From contig NW_019091410.1 in assembly GCF_001949145.1 (NCBI RefSeq), positions 1,312,876 through 1,343,619 of the forward strand: a stretch of DNA of 30,744 nt. Reading direction: 5' to 3'. Below the pieces are notes generated by a model. The model did not search any database. It had not been told where the DNA came from and saw only the letters and a list, made by a program, of their open reading frames with translations. The stretch is from Acanthaster planci. Its lineage: Eukaryota; Echinodermata; Asteroidea; Valvatida; Acanthasteridae. Made by a program: the position numbers and the translations under genes. Shown here one piece after another: positions 1 to 12,293 of the stretch (position 1 is the stretch's first letter; each line of letters opens with the position of its first letter).

Positions 1-5
1 CCACC

Positions 6-89
6 AGGACACCGTTCTTGACCAGCATTCCTTGTCAGCAGGGCACCGTTCTTGACCAGCATTCCTTGTCAGCAGGGCACCGTTCTTGT
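6..89. repeat. 34-bp tandem repeat, two full units and one broken unit
   Basis: Units start at 6, 40 and 74. The core reads AGGGCACCGTTCTTG then ACCAGCATTCCTTGTCAGC. Units one and two differ at a single base; the third stops matching after the CCGTTCTTG core. The array probably continues to the left of the window, because the first unit lies at the edge. Confidence 0.85.
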
Positions 90-263
90 CATTCCTAAAA
101 GTTCACGTTTCTAGCAATGTCCTTTGACCTCGCACAGCTACTCCTCCGTCCATCTGTTGTGTAAAAAGATTTTGATTTTTGAGGGAAATTATGGTGTAAA
201 ATTGATGACAGTGACCATGCTGCCACGGACACACATTTACCACAGTAAACACGCAAAAACAAA

Positions 264-359
264 CACGGCAGTAACAAACGTTGTACATGGTAGGTTATCA
301 GAGTGGTCTATGAACTGTTGAAAGTGATTTCCTAAATCACTTTTGGGACTACTGCCGTG
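264..359. repeat. Small foldback with paired ends and inner hairpin
   Basis: CACGGCAGTA at 264-273 is the reverse complement of TACTGCCGTG at 350-359. Inside, AAAGTGATTT (321-330) faces AAATCACTTT (334-343) across a 3-base loop. This looks like a decayed foldback or MITE; no target duplication is visible. Confidence 0.5.
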
Positions 360-1525
360 CTGCAAAGTAAAACACAGATAAACTTTTATTTGCAGTTTAC
401 ATTATTTGGTTTTATTAAGATTGATGGTACTCTAGCACAGAGAAAGCACCATAGTGTTGGACGTTTCCCCAAAGTGTGACTTTTTTTCAAACTAATGAAA
501 ATACATACATGTACGTGTACCGTAGAAGTGTCTGGAGTTTGTGCTGTGTTTGGACATCACCCTTGGTTGGAGTTCCTTTTGTTCCATTAAATTCTTTGCA
601 AACCTTAAAATATATTTGTTTTTCATCATTCACGAATGTTTGTGCAGATCCACGTTGTCAATTGCGTGCACACACCAAGAAGGAAGGAATATGTTCATTC
701 AAATTGAATTGTTTTTTTCTTAATGATATTTATCCACCAACTTCCTCAAAATCCACCCAGATCTGTTGCTTGATGTTTACTTATGCCTGAAGGCACATTT
801 ATCTGCTGGGGGGGTAGATATCATCACAGACAGTTACATGCGATGTGATGCCCTTGATCGTAAAGTTAAAGTATGAGCTGTGGGGTTTCTGCATCGGTGC
901 GAGTACATGTACACTGTATGGTGCCCCGGTATTTCAGTGGATTCATGTGAGATTATTTTTCGCCAACACTTTTCACCGAAAATGCTTGCAATTTAGAGTA
1001 AAAATAGACAAGTAAATTTCTACCTCAATTTTTGGAAACTGATTGACATTTGAGATCTGGACCTCTAGATCACTACGCGTTTCATTTGATTGAAGTCGTT
1101 CTACCAACGCCACATTAGCCGTACATACTGTATAACAGTGACGTCCAAATTTGTCGCTCGTAGATTTCAAAAGTTAGGATCAATATACATGTACCGTAGA
1201 CAAGTGGAAACACAGCTTCAGATGCATGTAACTTCCAATTAATAAACATCCCCTACGTGTTGCTCTCCAGGTTTCTCTGTCAGATACCACACTTGTACTG
1301 CAATAGCATGCCCTGCTTACGTTGTAGGTCTTCACAATCCTTTACAGTTTCTAGATCTATCCTCCTTGCGAGTATTGAAGCCGGAAGAGGGACAGGCTAA
1401 TGTACACACAATTTGGGTTCCAAAGGGAAGTCTGGGACAAAGATTCCATTGTCTGTACTCCAAGGCTAATATTTCAGGTCTTATTTACATCATGATCATT
1501 CCATCCTCCTACTGTCTACAGCTGT

Positions 1526-1640
1526 GCTGGCAGGCAGGCTGGCTGGCTAGCTGGCTAGCTGGCTGGCTGGTAGGCTGGCTGGCTGGCAGGCTGGCTGGCT
1601 GGCTGGCTGGCAGGCAGGCTGGCTGGCTAGCTAGCTGGCA

Positions 1641-1713
<73 letters not shown>

Positions 1714-2026
1714 GCAGGCTGGCTGGCTAGCTAGCTGGCAGGCTGGCTGGCTGGCTGGCTGGCAGGCAGGCTGGCTGGCTAGCTAGCTGGCAGGCTGGCT
1801 GGCTGGCTGGCAGGCTGGTTGGCTGGCTGGCTGGCAGGCTGGTTGGCTGGCAGGCTGGCTGGCTGGCTGGCTGGCTGGCAGGCTGGCTGGCTGGCAGGCA
1901 GGCTGGCTGGCTAGCTAGCTGGCAGGCTGGCTGGCAGGCTGGTTGGCAGGCTGGCTGGCAGGCTGGTTGGCTGGCAGGCTGGCTGGCTGGCTGGCTGGCT
2001 GGCAGGCTGGTTGGCAGGCTGGCTGG
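1526..2026. repeat. CTGG/CAGG tetranucleotide array, about 0.5 kb
   Basis: Almost pure (CTGG)n with CAGG, CTAG and TTGG variants. A larger block, CAGGCAGGCTGGCTGGCTAG continuing CTAGCTGG, recurs from about 1611, 1711, 1763 and 1895, all spaced by multiples of four. The frame at 1366-1734, which translates to alternating Gly-Trp-Leu-Ala, is simply a reading of this array and not a gene. Confidence 0.97.
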
Positions 2027-2149
2027 GTGTGATGCTTTGAACTTGGCAAATTGTAATTTGAATTTGTTCCCAGTGTCAGAATTTCCTTATCTAATCAGTT
2101 TTATACGTCTGTAGCCTGTCCCCTTTACTAAGAAATTAAGTACTTGTAC

Positions 2150-2315
2150 CAATACATGTAAGCATATGTCAGTTATGTACGTACATGTACATGCACATGG
2201 CCTACTGGTACATGTACTGTACATGTATTCATGCATGGCTTCTTGTAGCTGTAATTTACATGTACATGTGAATCCATATACATGTACATGTATGTACATT
2301 TGCACATATGTACCT
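2150..2315. repeat. (TACATG)n-type self-complementary simple repeat
   Basis: Dense runs of TGTACATG and ACATGTACATG with interruptions. The motif is its own reverse complement, so it has no strand. Shorter tracts of the same type recur throughout the window. Confidence 0.8.
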
Positions 2316-2343
2316 GTAATGATCTTAAACCTTGTCTGATTGA

Positions 2344-2739
2344 TTAACCCTAACCCCCTATGCCTTTTTACTAGGAACCATCCTCAATCCTCCAAACACG
2401 AACATATTGCATTCAGCCTCAATCCTCCAAAATTTCTTGAAAATGTTGTTTTGGAGGTGTGCCTACTGCCTCAATCCTTCAAAATCCTCCGGCAATTCCT
2501 GCCATTATGTTGAGGCAGTGCGAAAGGCATTCTTCAGCAGTGCGGTTGATTCAAAAGAAATATCGGGCTGAGTTTGTGCTTGACTAAGCAAAACAACACA
2601 AGGTCTAATCCACGACCTTTACATACATGTATGGCATCTTTCGCAATCAGCCATGCACTTTTGCCATTCACCCTTAATCCTCCAAAATCTTCCAAAACCG
2701 CCCGAAGGATTTTGGAGGATTGAGGAGAGTTAGGGTTAA
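2344..2739. mobile_element. piggyBac-like MITE, type A (intact ends)
   Basis: TTAA at 2344-2347 and 2736-2739 bracket CCCTAACCCCC...GAGTTAGGG. Mirror-image CCCTAAC/GTTAGGG ends joined to a TTAA duplication are the hallmark of piggyBac-type elements, whose ends begin CCC. Just inside, TCCTCAATCCTCCAAA on the left pairs with TTTGGAGGATTGAGGA on the right, lengthening the inverted repeat. The interior (388 bp between TTAAs) carries several more copies of CTCAATCCTCCAAAAT and no transposase. A second, truncated copy is at 7676. Confidence 0.75.
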
Positions 2740-3100
2740 CCACAATACAACTCCAAGGGCAAAACATCCTGATTCAGCCAAATCCAGTGCCATGCATTTT
2801 CCCTGGGAAGTAAAGTTGGGACGTTGTGGCTAGTGCAAAGCACAGTAATCGTGACTACATGAAGGCTGAATCATAGATCTGGAATGAAATCAAATGTATT
2901 TTTAGCCGGTGCACAGTACATTTAATGTACAAACATGGTCAGAAGCACATTTGTGCACACACTGAAACACATTGTGCTTGATTTTATCATACAGTATTGT
3001 ACATGTACTATACTCCACATGAACATGTACATCCCTACTGTATGTACACCGGCATGCACATGTACATGATACTGTCTTCAACAACCAATAGGCCAACCAA

Positions 3101-3265
3101 TATGGGCGATTCACGATAGTGCGCCTCCAAGAGTTTGCAACGCGCTGACCAATCACAGTGCGTGAAATCTGTCGATTCAAACGCGCATTGGGTCGACAGA
3201 TTTCACGCACTGTGATCAGTCAGCGCATTGCAAACTCTTGGAGGCGCACTATTGTGAAACGCCTA
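3101..3265. mobile_element. Foldback MITE, TA / GGGCGATTCAC family, copy 1
   Basis: Two long arms (about 3101-3175 and 3193-3265) are imperfect reverse complements separated by a 17-base loop. The arms contain GCGCCTCCAAGAGTTTGCAA and its complement, then CAGTGCGTGAAATCTGTCGA and its complement. TA flanks each end, as in Tc1/mariner-type insertions. The copy at 19335 shares the outer sequence TA.GGGYGATTCAC.A and GTGCGCC.CCAAGAG. There is no room for a transposase. Confidence 0.75.
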
Positions 3266-3363
3266 CAATGTCAGATCTTGTGAACACATGTTGATGCTGT
3301 TCGAAACGAACTGAAGATCTGAATGACAGGATCACAGCCCTTAGTGCATGTATCAGGCAATAT

Positions 3364-3734
3364 CCGATAAGCCTTTTATGAGTTAACTTTGACCCAAATC
3401 TGATACACCAAGTTCTTTAAATTCACATGAACATAACAACTTGAATTCTCCTTACCAAAACCACTGTTGCTATACCTCGTGATTCGGGGCAAGCTTTTGC
3501 TTAGTTACATAAGAGACGCCTTACACCAATACACTGTTTTCCATTGATAAGAAGGGCTCAATGAAACCAGTCCATTCCAGAAATGGCGGTCGTTATGTGA
3601 AAGCCTGCCCCGAATCACGAGGTATAGAGACAGGGTCTTAGTCTGGGGAATTCAAATTGTTATGTTTATGTACAATCAGACAACACAGTGCACCAGATTC
3701 TATTCAAACTTAACTCGCAAATGGCTTATTATCC
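3364..3734. mobile_element. Large foldback element
   Basis: An imperfect palindrome of about 370 bp. Outer arms: GATAAGCC and GAGTTAACTTTGA on the left against TTCAAACTTAACTC and GGCTTATTATC on the right, continuing through ACATAACAACTTGAATTC / GAATTCAAATTGTTATGT. Within it lies a perfect 22-bp inverted repeat at 3470-3491 and 3606-3627, starting CTATACCTCGTGATTCGG. Because pairing continues both inside and outside that perfect repeat, I read it as one foldback, though a younger TA-flanked MITE (3470-3627) nested in an older palindrome is possible. Confidence 0.65.
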
Positions 3735-3794
3735 ATGTGTATATAATATATGTACAATGTACACATGCTCAATGAGCATGTATTGTATGCACTT

Positions 3795-3958
3795 CAGTGG
3801 CCTAACTAGGGGGCTCATGCCCCCCTGGGTGCCCCCATTTGACATCTGTGAATAAGCTCTGTTGAGTTCATCTATACGTTCTTGTGGTGCCCCCTTGAAA
3901 AAAATGTGTGCACTTTTGGGCCCCCCCTTTCAGACATTTAGCCCTAGTTAGGCCACTG
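3795..3958. mobile_element. hAT-type MITE
   Basis: Perfect 17-bp terminal inverted repeats, CAGTGGCCTAACTAGGG at 3795-3811 and its complement at 3942-3958. CAGTG ends are usual for hAT elements. The flanking octamers ATGCACTT and ATGTACAT agree at six of eight positions, consistent with a decayed 8-bp target duplication. The interior holds mirrored C- and G-runs (GGTGCCCCC) and no coding frame; the frames over it at 3868-4174 are chance. Confidence 0.75.
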
Positions 3959-3960
3959 AT

Positions 3961-4036
3961 GTACATACATGTACATGTACTTATTTCCTCAGAGCACACA
4001 GTGAATCTGCGTTGTATATGCACGTGTACATGTACA
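3961..4036. repeat. (TACATG)n tracts
   Basis: Short runs of GTACATACATGTACATGTAC and CACGTGTACATGTACATC next to the hAT-type MITE. Same self-complementary motif as at 2150. Confidence 0.6.
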
Positions 4037-4812
4037 TCATGTCTCATGCAAGGTGCCGTGTACAGTTTTTCTTCTGAGCCCTCTGTTAAGACCACACACT
4101 CTCTTGTTTTCCTTTCCTTCGAGCTTGGACCACGGAGACGCATGCTTACAGAGAATGTCAAAGCATGCCCTTAGCAATAGTGACCAACAATTTATTTTCT
4201 TTTTTTACTCCTGCTTGCTTCTGTCTCTTTGCGGGTCGTGAGCGTAAGAACAATCAGTGCAGCATCGCCAGCAAGGACCGCCTGTACACCCACACGGACA
4301 GGCATGACAGGTGGACACGGTGGAGTCAGTGTTTAAATGTCAACCTCAATTTGATTTTTATCGGGTTGCAGTCTACATGTTTTGTGTGTGCCTGCTCCAC
4401 TGTTGTCAAAATTGTACCTAATGTGCACAAATGTGTACATGTACACGGATTTCCACATGGAGGCATTTATGTAAATATTTTGGATTTAAACTTGCATTGG
4501 TACATGCACGTAGCATGTACGTAGTGTATAGTGGTTAGCCAACCCCCCCCCAATATCACAGGTATCATAAATTCTGACCGAAAGTAGATACGTTCTTGTT
4601 TGCAATGCGCTTTATATGTATTTATCATGACTCCAACCAATGATATCGGACCCTTTGAAATAACTGGTTGTTCATTATGCACATACGGACCTTCAGATGC
4701 ATAAAATGTTGGAGTTGCTTGAAAAGACTGAATGAAGGGAAGGGGTCATCACATTAATGAGTACATTGAGTAGGTGTCTATGCAACGGGGGACATGTACC
4801 ATTCTACATATG

Positions 4813-5100
4813 CAGAGGTGTATCCAGCGGGGGACGGGGACAACTTGTCCTCCCTCTCCCCGATGGATTTTTCAGTTTTATTTTCATTTTAATATTAATC
4901 AAATTTTCATTTGAATATTCATGTATGTATCAAATATTAGCACCCAAACCCTGAGAAAACAATACCATGAAATAAGGGCTAGGATTTGGGGACCATGAGT
5001 AAGGCTATTGATACTTTTTCTCCCCCAACATCATGTCAAATAAACCTGAAGCCACATTCGCTTTTAAATTTGCCCCCTCCCACCAAAAGTGTATACATGT
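4813..5100. mobile_element. Possible one-ended hAT-like remnant
   Basis: CAGAGGTGTATCCAGCGGGG at 4813 resembles a hAT left terminus, and is followed by the purine/pyrimidine mirror GGGGACAACTTGTCCTCCC. No matching CTGGATACACCTCTG right end is seen; the stretch CCCCTCCCACC near 5080 with AGTGTATACATG may be its decayed partner. The right limit is a guess. Confidence 0.3.
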
Positions 5101-6380
5101 ATATACTGTGTACTTAAAGTCAAATTGAATAACTTAGCACAAACAAGGACAAGGGTTCAAAGGACAGTGCAGAAAGTTGTGTGCTGTCCCTGAACAAGTT
5201 CCCAGATATCCGATACTGTTCCCTCAACACTATTGCTCCGGACTCCGCAAAGAGAGAAATGATTCTTTTAGGCACTGTTTTCAAATCAAAGAACAAGTTA
5301 CGCCTATACTGATGTACAAAGCGGGATGGCAGTCAGCAATTACTGACAGAGGTTCTTCTTCCTTGAGCCAAAAACTAGAAACTTGACAACATCCATGAAT
5401 ACTCTCTATCGCGGCCCCCACCATGCACGATAAAAAATATCTCAGGTTAAGTGCGAGCAGAACCTGGTACATGTAAACAGACTGTACACCAGTGTAGAGC
5501 TCGCTTGTTAATAGACTAAGTTACTTGGAAACAAATACATGAAGCCAGTACAATAAGCCAATGTACAGACACTGTGCTTTGTTGATGAAAATCGCTACTT
5601 ATTGCGCTGATGGTGTGGGCTGGTCAACTTTGAAGGTCAATCCACGTGTGAAATTCCATTACGATGCATGCTGCATTCTTTTTGTTGCGTTTCTGTTGTC
5701 TAAAACAACTAATCAAATGGCCAGATGAGCCTGGGATGCGTCCCAAATGTCCAGACACCGGAAGAGTAAATTTCTGATAATTGAAGAATATGTGGGGATG
5801 AGTGGTTTTCAGATGAGTAGAAATCCAGTCATTGGTGCGCATTGGAATATAGGATATAGTATTGTGTCGTGCCATCAGAAATTTTAGCATGTGTCAGATA
5901 CCCATTTTGAGCTCATTTTCATAGATTAAAAAAGAAATTGTAAGTGGTTTAGAAAGTCTTGGTTGTACAGCTGTACATATAAGGCATACAAACATGCGTA
6001 TCGGTGCATGTCCAGTAGAAAATGTGCTGGATGAAAATGTGTTCATGGTAACGTACTCATTTTTATAGTTTTTTAACAAGGTGCAGAGCAGCCCAAGTGC
6101 TCTTTTTCGTCAACTGTCGTCTCTTGCTTGGCCCTGCCTTTACCCTGCTCCAACCCTACCGGTGGCTGCAGGACCTGTGCCCCCAACAAGCAAAAACCCC
6201 AAACCTCTGTCATATCACGTTTGCTGTCATTACTGTCTCTCACTTGTATGTCACAGGCTCTGAAATTTTTCTTAATTCTCTCTACTTTTAAAAAAGAAAT
6301 ATTTACTTGTAAGTTTAAATGGCAAAACTGACATTAAGAGCAAATTGGTAAAGTAACTTCCCGGCACGCATTTGTTGCAG

Positions 6381-6489
6381 GATGACACTGGTGCCTATTT
6401 GATAGACCGTGACCCGACATACTTTGGGCCTGTCCTAAACTACCTGAGACACGGCAAGCTGGTGTTAAATAAAGACCTCTCTGAGGAAG
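6381..6489 (+). CDS. KCTD5: KCTD2/5/17-type BTB adaptor, coding exon 2 (first exon in window)
   Basis: The exon encodes the second half of the BTB/T1 domain. It reads [18 protein letters not shown], then [18 protein letters not shown]. The [16 protein letters not shown] block is typical of KCTD proteins, and this version matches the KCTD2/5/17 branch (insomniac in flies), known as Cullin-3 E3 ligase substrate adaptors that form pentamers. It is preceded by a TTTGTTGCAG acceptor and followed by a GTAAGA donor. It starts at a codon boundary and ends one base into a Gly codon (phase 1). The preceding exon, which should carry the start of the BTB fold including the NVGG motif, was not found at 1-6380 and is taken to lie upstream. 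The symbol stands for the KCTD2/5/17 group; a single invertebrate orthologue is likely. Confidence 0.95.
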
Positions 6490-7304
6490 GTAAGAACTCA
6501 CAAGTTCTCCATTAGACGCAAGTTTGTGGTGCCGCGAGGCACGTATTGCATTAAGGGCACTTATTGTCTAGGAATGGTGAACAGCTGCACACTGCTTGTA
6601 TGTTATTCCCTGGGTAGATTCACTTCATGTGTTTTATTCCTTAATGCACAGGTGATATTTTAATGTACATGCACACACGTGTACGTGCATACTTTGACTT
6701 GAAATTTGTGATTTTTTAACGCGTGTTTAAGGAGAATTTTAAAAGCCATTTTCTGCTTTCTGTTAAGGGAATAAATATTTGCTTGCCGGGTCTTAAATGA
6801 GTGTTTAAGACCGGCTCAGGAGACTGAACACTGATAATGCCCCCGCCTACAGCTTGGGCATTAGTCATGTCCGTTCTCCTGAGCTGGTCTTATACCGGCC
6901 AAGTACAATTTTGTTCCCATTCATAAATATACATGTACCTTGTGTAGTCGGAGTGTCAAAAGAAGTCGATGTCTGACGGATTTCCAACGATTTGTTGTAG
7001 AATTTTCCTTTCATTCTTCCTGAATGCCCCAGTTCATTTTATTTTACAGTTGTCCAAAAGAATCTCCTCATTTGAACTTGGCGGACCCGTGGCAAGCCTC
7101 GTGCACACAGACTCATGGCCAATTAGAATCAATTAAACTCGCCCGTATCCAGGCGCCAGGGCGTGATTTACGCAGCGGCATTATCACTTCTCAGCGGGCA
7201 TTACCAAATGTGAAGACACGGTCAAACCGTCGGAGATATTTCTGAATATTAAATAGCTACGTGCACATGTATGCATAACGATGACTTCTCCTCTTTCTCG
7301 ACAG
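6490..7304 (+). other. Intron between KCTD exons 2 and 3
   Basis: 815 bp, GT donor (GTAAGA) and AG acceptor, phase 1. It carries one foldback element (6767-6918). The open frame at 7024-7245 has no resemblance to a known protein and is read as intronic. Confidence 0.9.
6767..6918. mobile_element. Foldback MITE in KCTD intron
   Basis: AAGACCGGCTCAGGAGA on the left pairs with TCTCCTGAGCTGGTCTT on the right, and the inner ATAATGCCC pairs with GGGCATTA. The outer GGGAATAAATATTTGC and CTTGCCGG pair loosely with CCGGCCAAGTAC and TTTTGTTCCC. A TTAA stands before the left end (6763-6766), but no TTAA follows the right one. Non-coding. Confidence 0.6.
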
Positions 7305-7396
7305 GTGTCTTAGAAGAAGCTGAATTTTACAACATTACATCATTAATAAAGACCGTCAAGGAGAGAATAAGAGACAGGGACACACGCACAGCACAG
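7305..7396 (+). CDS. KCTD5: KCTD2/5/17-type BTB adaptor, coding exon 3
   Basis: The exon completes the Gly codon left by the previous exon and reads [20 protein letters not shown] followed by [11 protein letters not shown]. This is the end of the BTB domain (the [11 protein letters not shown] helix) and the start of the linker to the C-terminal domain. The acceptor is CTCGACAG and the donor GTGAAT. The reading frame stays open across the junction with 6489 and ends at a codon boundary (phase 0). The preceding intron (6490-7304) is 815 bp. Conservation with vertebrate KCTD5 is high through LIK.VK..IR.RD, which supports a functional gene rather than a processed copy; the introns also exclude a retrocopy. 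Confidence 0.95.
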
Positions 7397-7589
7397 GTGA
7401 ATGGACCAGCATTGAACATACATGTCCACGTATCAGCATCTCGTGTTACAACAATCCTAACCTAATGCTCTTGCACTGCCACCAAAATGTATCAAACCAG
7501 TGGTCATCCACATACTGTACTGTACGTATGTACAGAGAGTTAACATACACGTTCTTGAAAACCAATTGACTTGTAGGCCTAATACATGT

Positions 7590-7672
7590 AGATGGCTTAT
7601 GCATTGCAAGACCTACATGTACATGTAGTGATATTACATGTATGCACTGTACATACACATGTACATGTACTT
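7590..7672. repeat. (TACATG)n tracts
   Basis: Several ACATGTACATGTA runs just left of the truncated piggyBac-like MITE. The frame on the minus strand rich in His-Val is a reading of this repeat. Confidence 0.65.
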
Positions 7673-7675
7673 GCT

Positions 7676-7850
7676 TTAACCCCAAACCACTAGGGCCTTT
7701 TTACCAGGGCACATCCTCAAATTCTCCAAAATCCTCCAATTGCTCAACTTCAAAAACTGCATTCATCCTCAATCCTCCAAAATCTTCCAATGTTGAAATC
7801 AGCATTCATCCTCAATCCACCAAAATCCTCCATACACCTCCATAAGCAGC
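7676..7850 (+). mobile_element. piggyBac-like MITE, type A, left end only
   Basis: TTAACCCCAAACCACTAGGG begins here, followed by GCCTTTTTACCAGG and repeated CCTCAATCCTCCAAAATC. The order matches the left part of the element at 2344 (CCTTTTTACTAGGAACCATC, then CTCAATCCTCC repeats). No matching right end with TTAGGGTTAA is found before the hAT-like element at 8020, so this copy is truncated or its end is mutated beyond recognition. The right limit is approximate. Confidence 0.6.
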
Positions 7851-8019
7851 CTGGATTTAGAATTTTATGAATATTCATGAAGGAGAGAAGGGGTCTACAT
7901 ACATATACATGTATTTAGTGCATTGATAAACATTGATGGAGGGAATTGTTAGGGAGGAGTCTATAAGGTAAGTTCACATTGGACTCCCACCCCCACTATC
8001 ATATCGTGTGCAGTATTGG

Positions 8020-8968
<949 letters not shown>

Positions 8969-9091
8969 AAGGCACCATTCGCACGGAGTGTGAATTGCAT
9001 TGCTGAAAGGGTGGACAGAAGTCTGGATCATCAAATTTTGAGAGCTAAAGAGAATCGGGGAACAGGTGCTTTGAATTTGAAAGGAAGCCAG

Positions 9092-9120
9092 CGTGAATCA
9101 TTGCGGACGGATGATTCACG
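9092..9120. repeat. Short perfect hairpin
   Basis: CGTGAATCAT (9092-9101) and ATGATTCACG (9111-9120) with a 9-base loop. The GTGAATCAT arm recalls the GATTCAC end of the TA-flanked MITE family, but no full element can be traced. Confidence 0.45.
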
Positions 9121-12100
9121 GCCAAGACGTTAAGTGATCTATCTCTGACTATTCTCTTGAATCTTATCAGACAATATGAATGCAGTCCTGAATTTCTGGA
9201 AATATTTTTTGGCAACTGTTCGTTATTACCTGAGCAGATGGTAATATTTTTCTCCACCAAATTCAGAAATTATTTCATCACTTTTGATGGAAACAGTGTC
9301 GCAAGTAGAGATAGATTTGCCCGTGTTTCACACACGGGTTCTACTGAAGTCAGAGACTGATTCGGAACTTTTAGAGGATATTTGGTTGTTTGTTTATTTT
9401 TGGGAGGGGGGCCCTGTGTCATTTTTTTATTCAGTGCTTTCGAGAATTAACTTTCTTGGTGCACCAGGCACACATAACTACATGTAAATAACCAACATAG
9501 CCTACTATCAGTATCCTACAGTTCAAGTAATTTACCACGCATTCAGAGTGACGAGGGTTCATATTCTTAGTGTATAGTGCACAACTGTACCGCTAGGACA
9601 GTAAGAAAGGAGTACATTTGGTCATCCTGTCCACCTCTTCAGAGCCCTTTCATGCCTTATACATGTACATCGTGCCCCTGGCTTGAAGTGCTTCCCTTAA
9701 CATGAGGATTTTTTTAACCACCAGGAAGTTGGAGAGCATGCACAATGTGCATGTAGCAGTGTTGCTGACAGTTTGCGTGCGGTGTGCCACATGTGCTTGC
9801 GCGCTGTTCCTATGCACTTCATGGCACGAGTGGCATATCGTTTGAGCCCAAAAATCTGTAAATTTCCTGTCGTGCCCCGGTCATCAAACAGGAAACTTTC
9901 TTGCAGTGTCATAAACGACAGGCACTCTGCACCATATGGGCATGTATTGGTCCATCGGAGAAGAGGGAAAAAGTAATGCCATATGCTTCCATGCACATGT
10001 AACGTACATCTACTGAAGAACTTCACACTGCAATCACAGTAGTTGGTACAAGTTTCCAATCTTGAGTGTTTCCCACCAATTTACTGCATGCACATACATG
10101 TAGATGTGTACTTGGGCATTTGCATAGGAATGCGGAAGGTGCACAGAGCCATCTGGAAAACCCAACACCCAACCATTCCAGGAAACTCAAAATGAGTTGT
10201 CAAATTTGGTGTAATGTACAGAATGTTTAAATCCTGTATGCCTCTCTGTGTGTACTAGTACATGTACGGGTAAGTTACATGTACATGTAGTCTTTGAATA
10301 CTAGGTCTGTTTGAGATGGCAACCGATACGGTTAAAAGCAATAGTCGGCACCCTTTTCACACTTCTTGACTGGTGTCAAAGCCCACTTTGAGCCCTCAGA
10401 TACATGGAGAAACAACCCATATTTCCTTCCTGAAGCTCTGCCCTCTTGATATCATTACCGGTACTTGACTGTGGGAAACATAGGTCAACTGGACTTCCCT
10501 TCAAGGTGCATCGTTGCAATACATGTTCATGTTGGTATTCAACTCAGAGTTCATGGAGATGGGGAAGTTATCTCAACCTTGATCCCAGTGTAGAGGAGTT
10601 CAAGAAAAGGTGCTCTCCAGCTATATGCTGTCTGTAGGCAGTACGTGTACAGTGTGCCTCAGTCATCACTGCTTCTAGCATATTTTGCTTCTAGCAATTT
10701 TTACATAGATTAAGACAGGTGTTCATCAGTTTTTAAGATAATTTTGGAAGCTATCGTCACCATTGATGCCATTCAATCAGCACAAATATTGCCCTCCCAA
10801 CAAAAAAAATTCTGACCTACCGATCCTATTTTTGAGAGGCAAAGCACAACTGTTTTGGGGGCCTAATAAAGGACTGCATGTATTGCAGTAGGCCTAAGTT
10901 AAAATCATCATAATCATGGATTCTGAGAAATCTTGGGCAAGTGGTGATCCTATTTAGGGCAAACAAATTTATGGCATGGCCTGCCCAATCGGGCAAACTA
11001 AAAAAACAATTTGTCGCAGCCTGCGCCGTAACAAGGATTGCTCAAGCGGCTGCGTGTTCAGTTCTGGTGTGGCACCACCACACTTTCAGCAGGACCAGTG
11101 AAAATTTGGAAGCACTGGTCCCGCTGGCTACCAGGGAAAAAAGGTTACTTTCGACCCCTGCTACTATTGATGATATGTGTAATGACCTGAATAATAAATC
11201 AATCTGCCACTTGCCTTATACTGGAATTTAATCTAAAAGTGAAAAAACACCACAAGGACTTTAAATGGAATGTAGTCTTCACTCCAGTGCAGTGTGATGA
11301 TCACATGTGGAAGAAAGACGAGACCAACGCAGCCTCCTGATCTTAGTCTGGGGGGGCTTGACTTGAGAGAAAGCGATGGACTCTCAGACAAATCCTTCAA
11401 GATACCCCACTTCTGTCTTCTCTTGTGAACTCCACCTCAAAGGAAGTAGGGTGGAGAGCTCGTACCTTTCAGATGGTGGTCTTCCATCTGGATCCAGGGG
11501 GTAGTGTGGCCGTGTGGAAGTCTCTCCGCAGAAACTCTGTGGGAGTGTTCTCTTTTGGCTTCAATGTCTGCCACCGATAGAGCTGGGGAGAGGTTACTGA
11601 TCCAGAAGAGAACTGTAGGTTTTATGAAAGCACCCCAAGCATGGGTTCTTTGTTTGGCAGAAGAGACAAGACGGCGTAAAGAATCTGAATACAGGCTCTA
11701 TAGACCTGCTTCTAGTCTCTGCCACTTTTGAAATCTGCGCAACCTGCTGAGCTAAAACAGGCATTAACAACCACAGGAGAAGCCAGAGTATGGGCACTCA
11801 TGTCTTGAAGAGCCTCTCTGGAAGGAGATGACCTTGTCACTGGCTCTTCCAGCGGTAGGACAGATGCTTTTGCCTTCTCTGTTTGGAGCCTACCTCATGA
11901 GATTGTGGGACAGCCTCATCAGGATGGCAACAAGGAGTTCTGTTGGACAGCACATCACATTTTGACCCACAAGACTCGATTACCGTTGTCCACTGTAAAT
12001 TATTCAATCGCTCATACGTGGTATACTTACATATGTGTCCGAGTGTGCTTTCATTCATTGGTTGTTTTGGCTAGTGTGTATGGAGAGGAACATGACGTGC

Positions 12101-12248
12101 ATGACAAGTAATATTTTAGTTTGAAAACTTCTGCCCGGCATGACTTTGTCCCTCGGTGGGCTTAGTGCCTCCTAAATGAAACAAAGGATCCTTAGGGGAC
12201 CGATATTAGTCAAAGGAACTAAACCAAGCTTGACTGCAACACAAGCTA

Positions 12249-12293
12249 GTGCATATGTCCTCACATGTGCATATACATGTAGAGGACATGCAC
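12249..12293. repeat. Imperfect hairpin in KCTD intron
   Basis: GTGCATATGTCCTC (12249-12262) faces GAGGACATGCAC (12282-12293), with a two-base bulge, across an ACATG-rich loop. Confidence 0.4.

Larger units (their letters stand above)
1..6380 (+). other. Intron 1 of the KCTD gene (3' part only)
   Basis: The sequence upstream of exon 6381 contains no recognisable exon. I looked for the expected N-terminal BTB sequence (NVGG, then TRQTL..DP.SFLYRL) and did not see it on either strand, so the upstream exon is inferred to lie outside. The stretch is filled with the repeats listed separately. The pieces 360-1525, 4035-4810 and 5100-6380 show only unique-looking AT-rich DNA, scattered TACATG motifs and short chance reading frames. 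Confidence 0.6.

Noticed and set aside
1366-1734. 122-codon plus-strand frame with Gly-Trp-Leu-Ala repeats
   Set aside because: It is a translation of the CTGG tetranucleotide array; all frames of such an array are repetitive and no start or splice context supports a gene.
9697-10059. 120-codon minus-strand frame in a KCTD intron
   Set aside because: Cysteine- and histidine-rich parts do not form a recognisable zinc-finger spacing and no family could be named; length is within chance for this amount of DNA.
11270-12110. Possible retrotransposon fragment with several frames on both strands
   Set aside because: No reverse transcriptase, integrase or Gag motif is visible in any frame; base composition alone is not enough.
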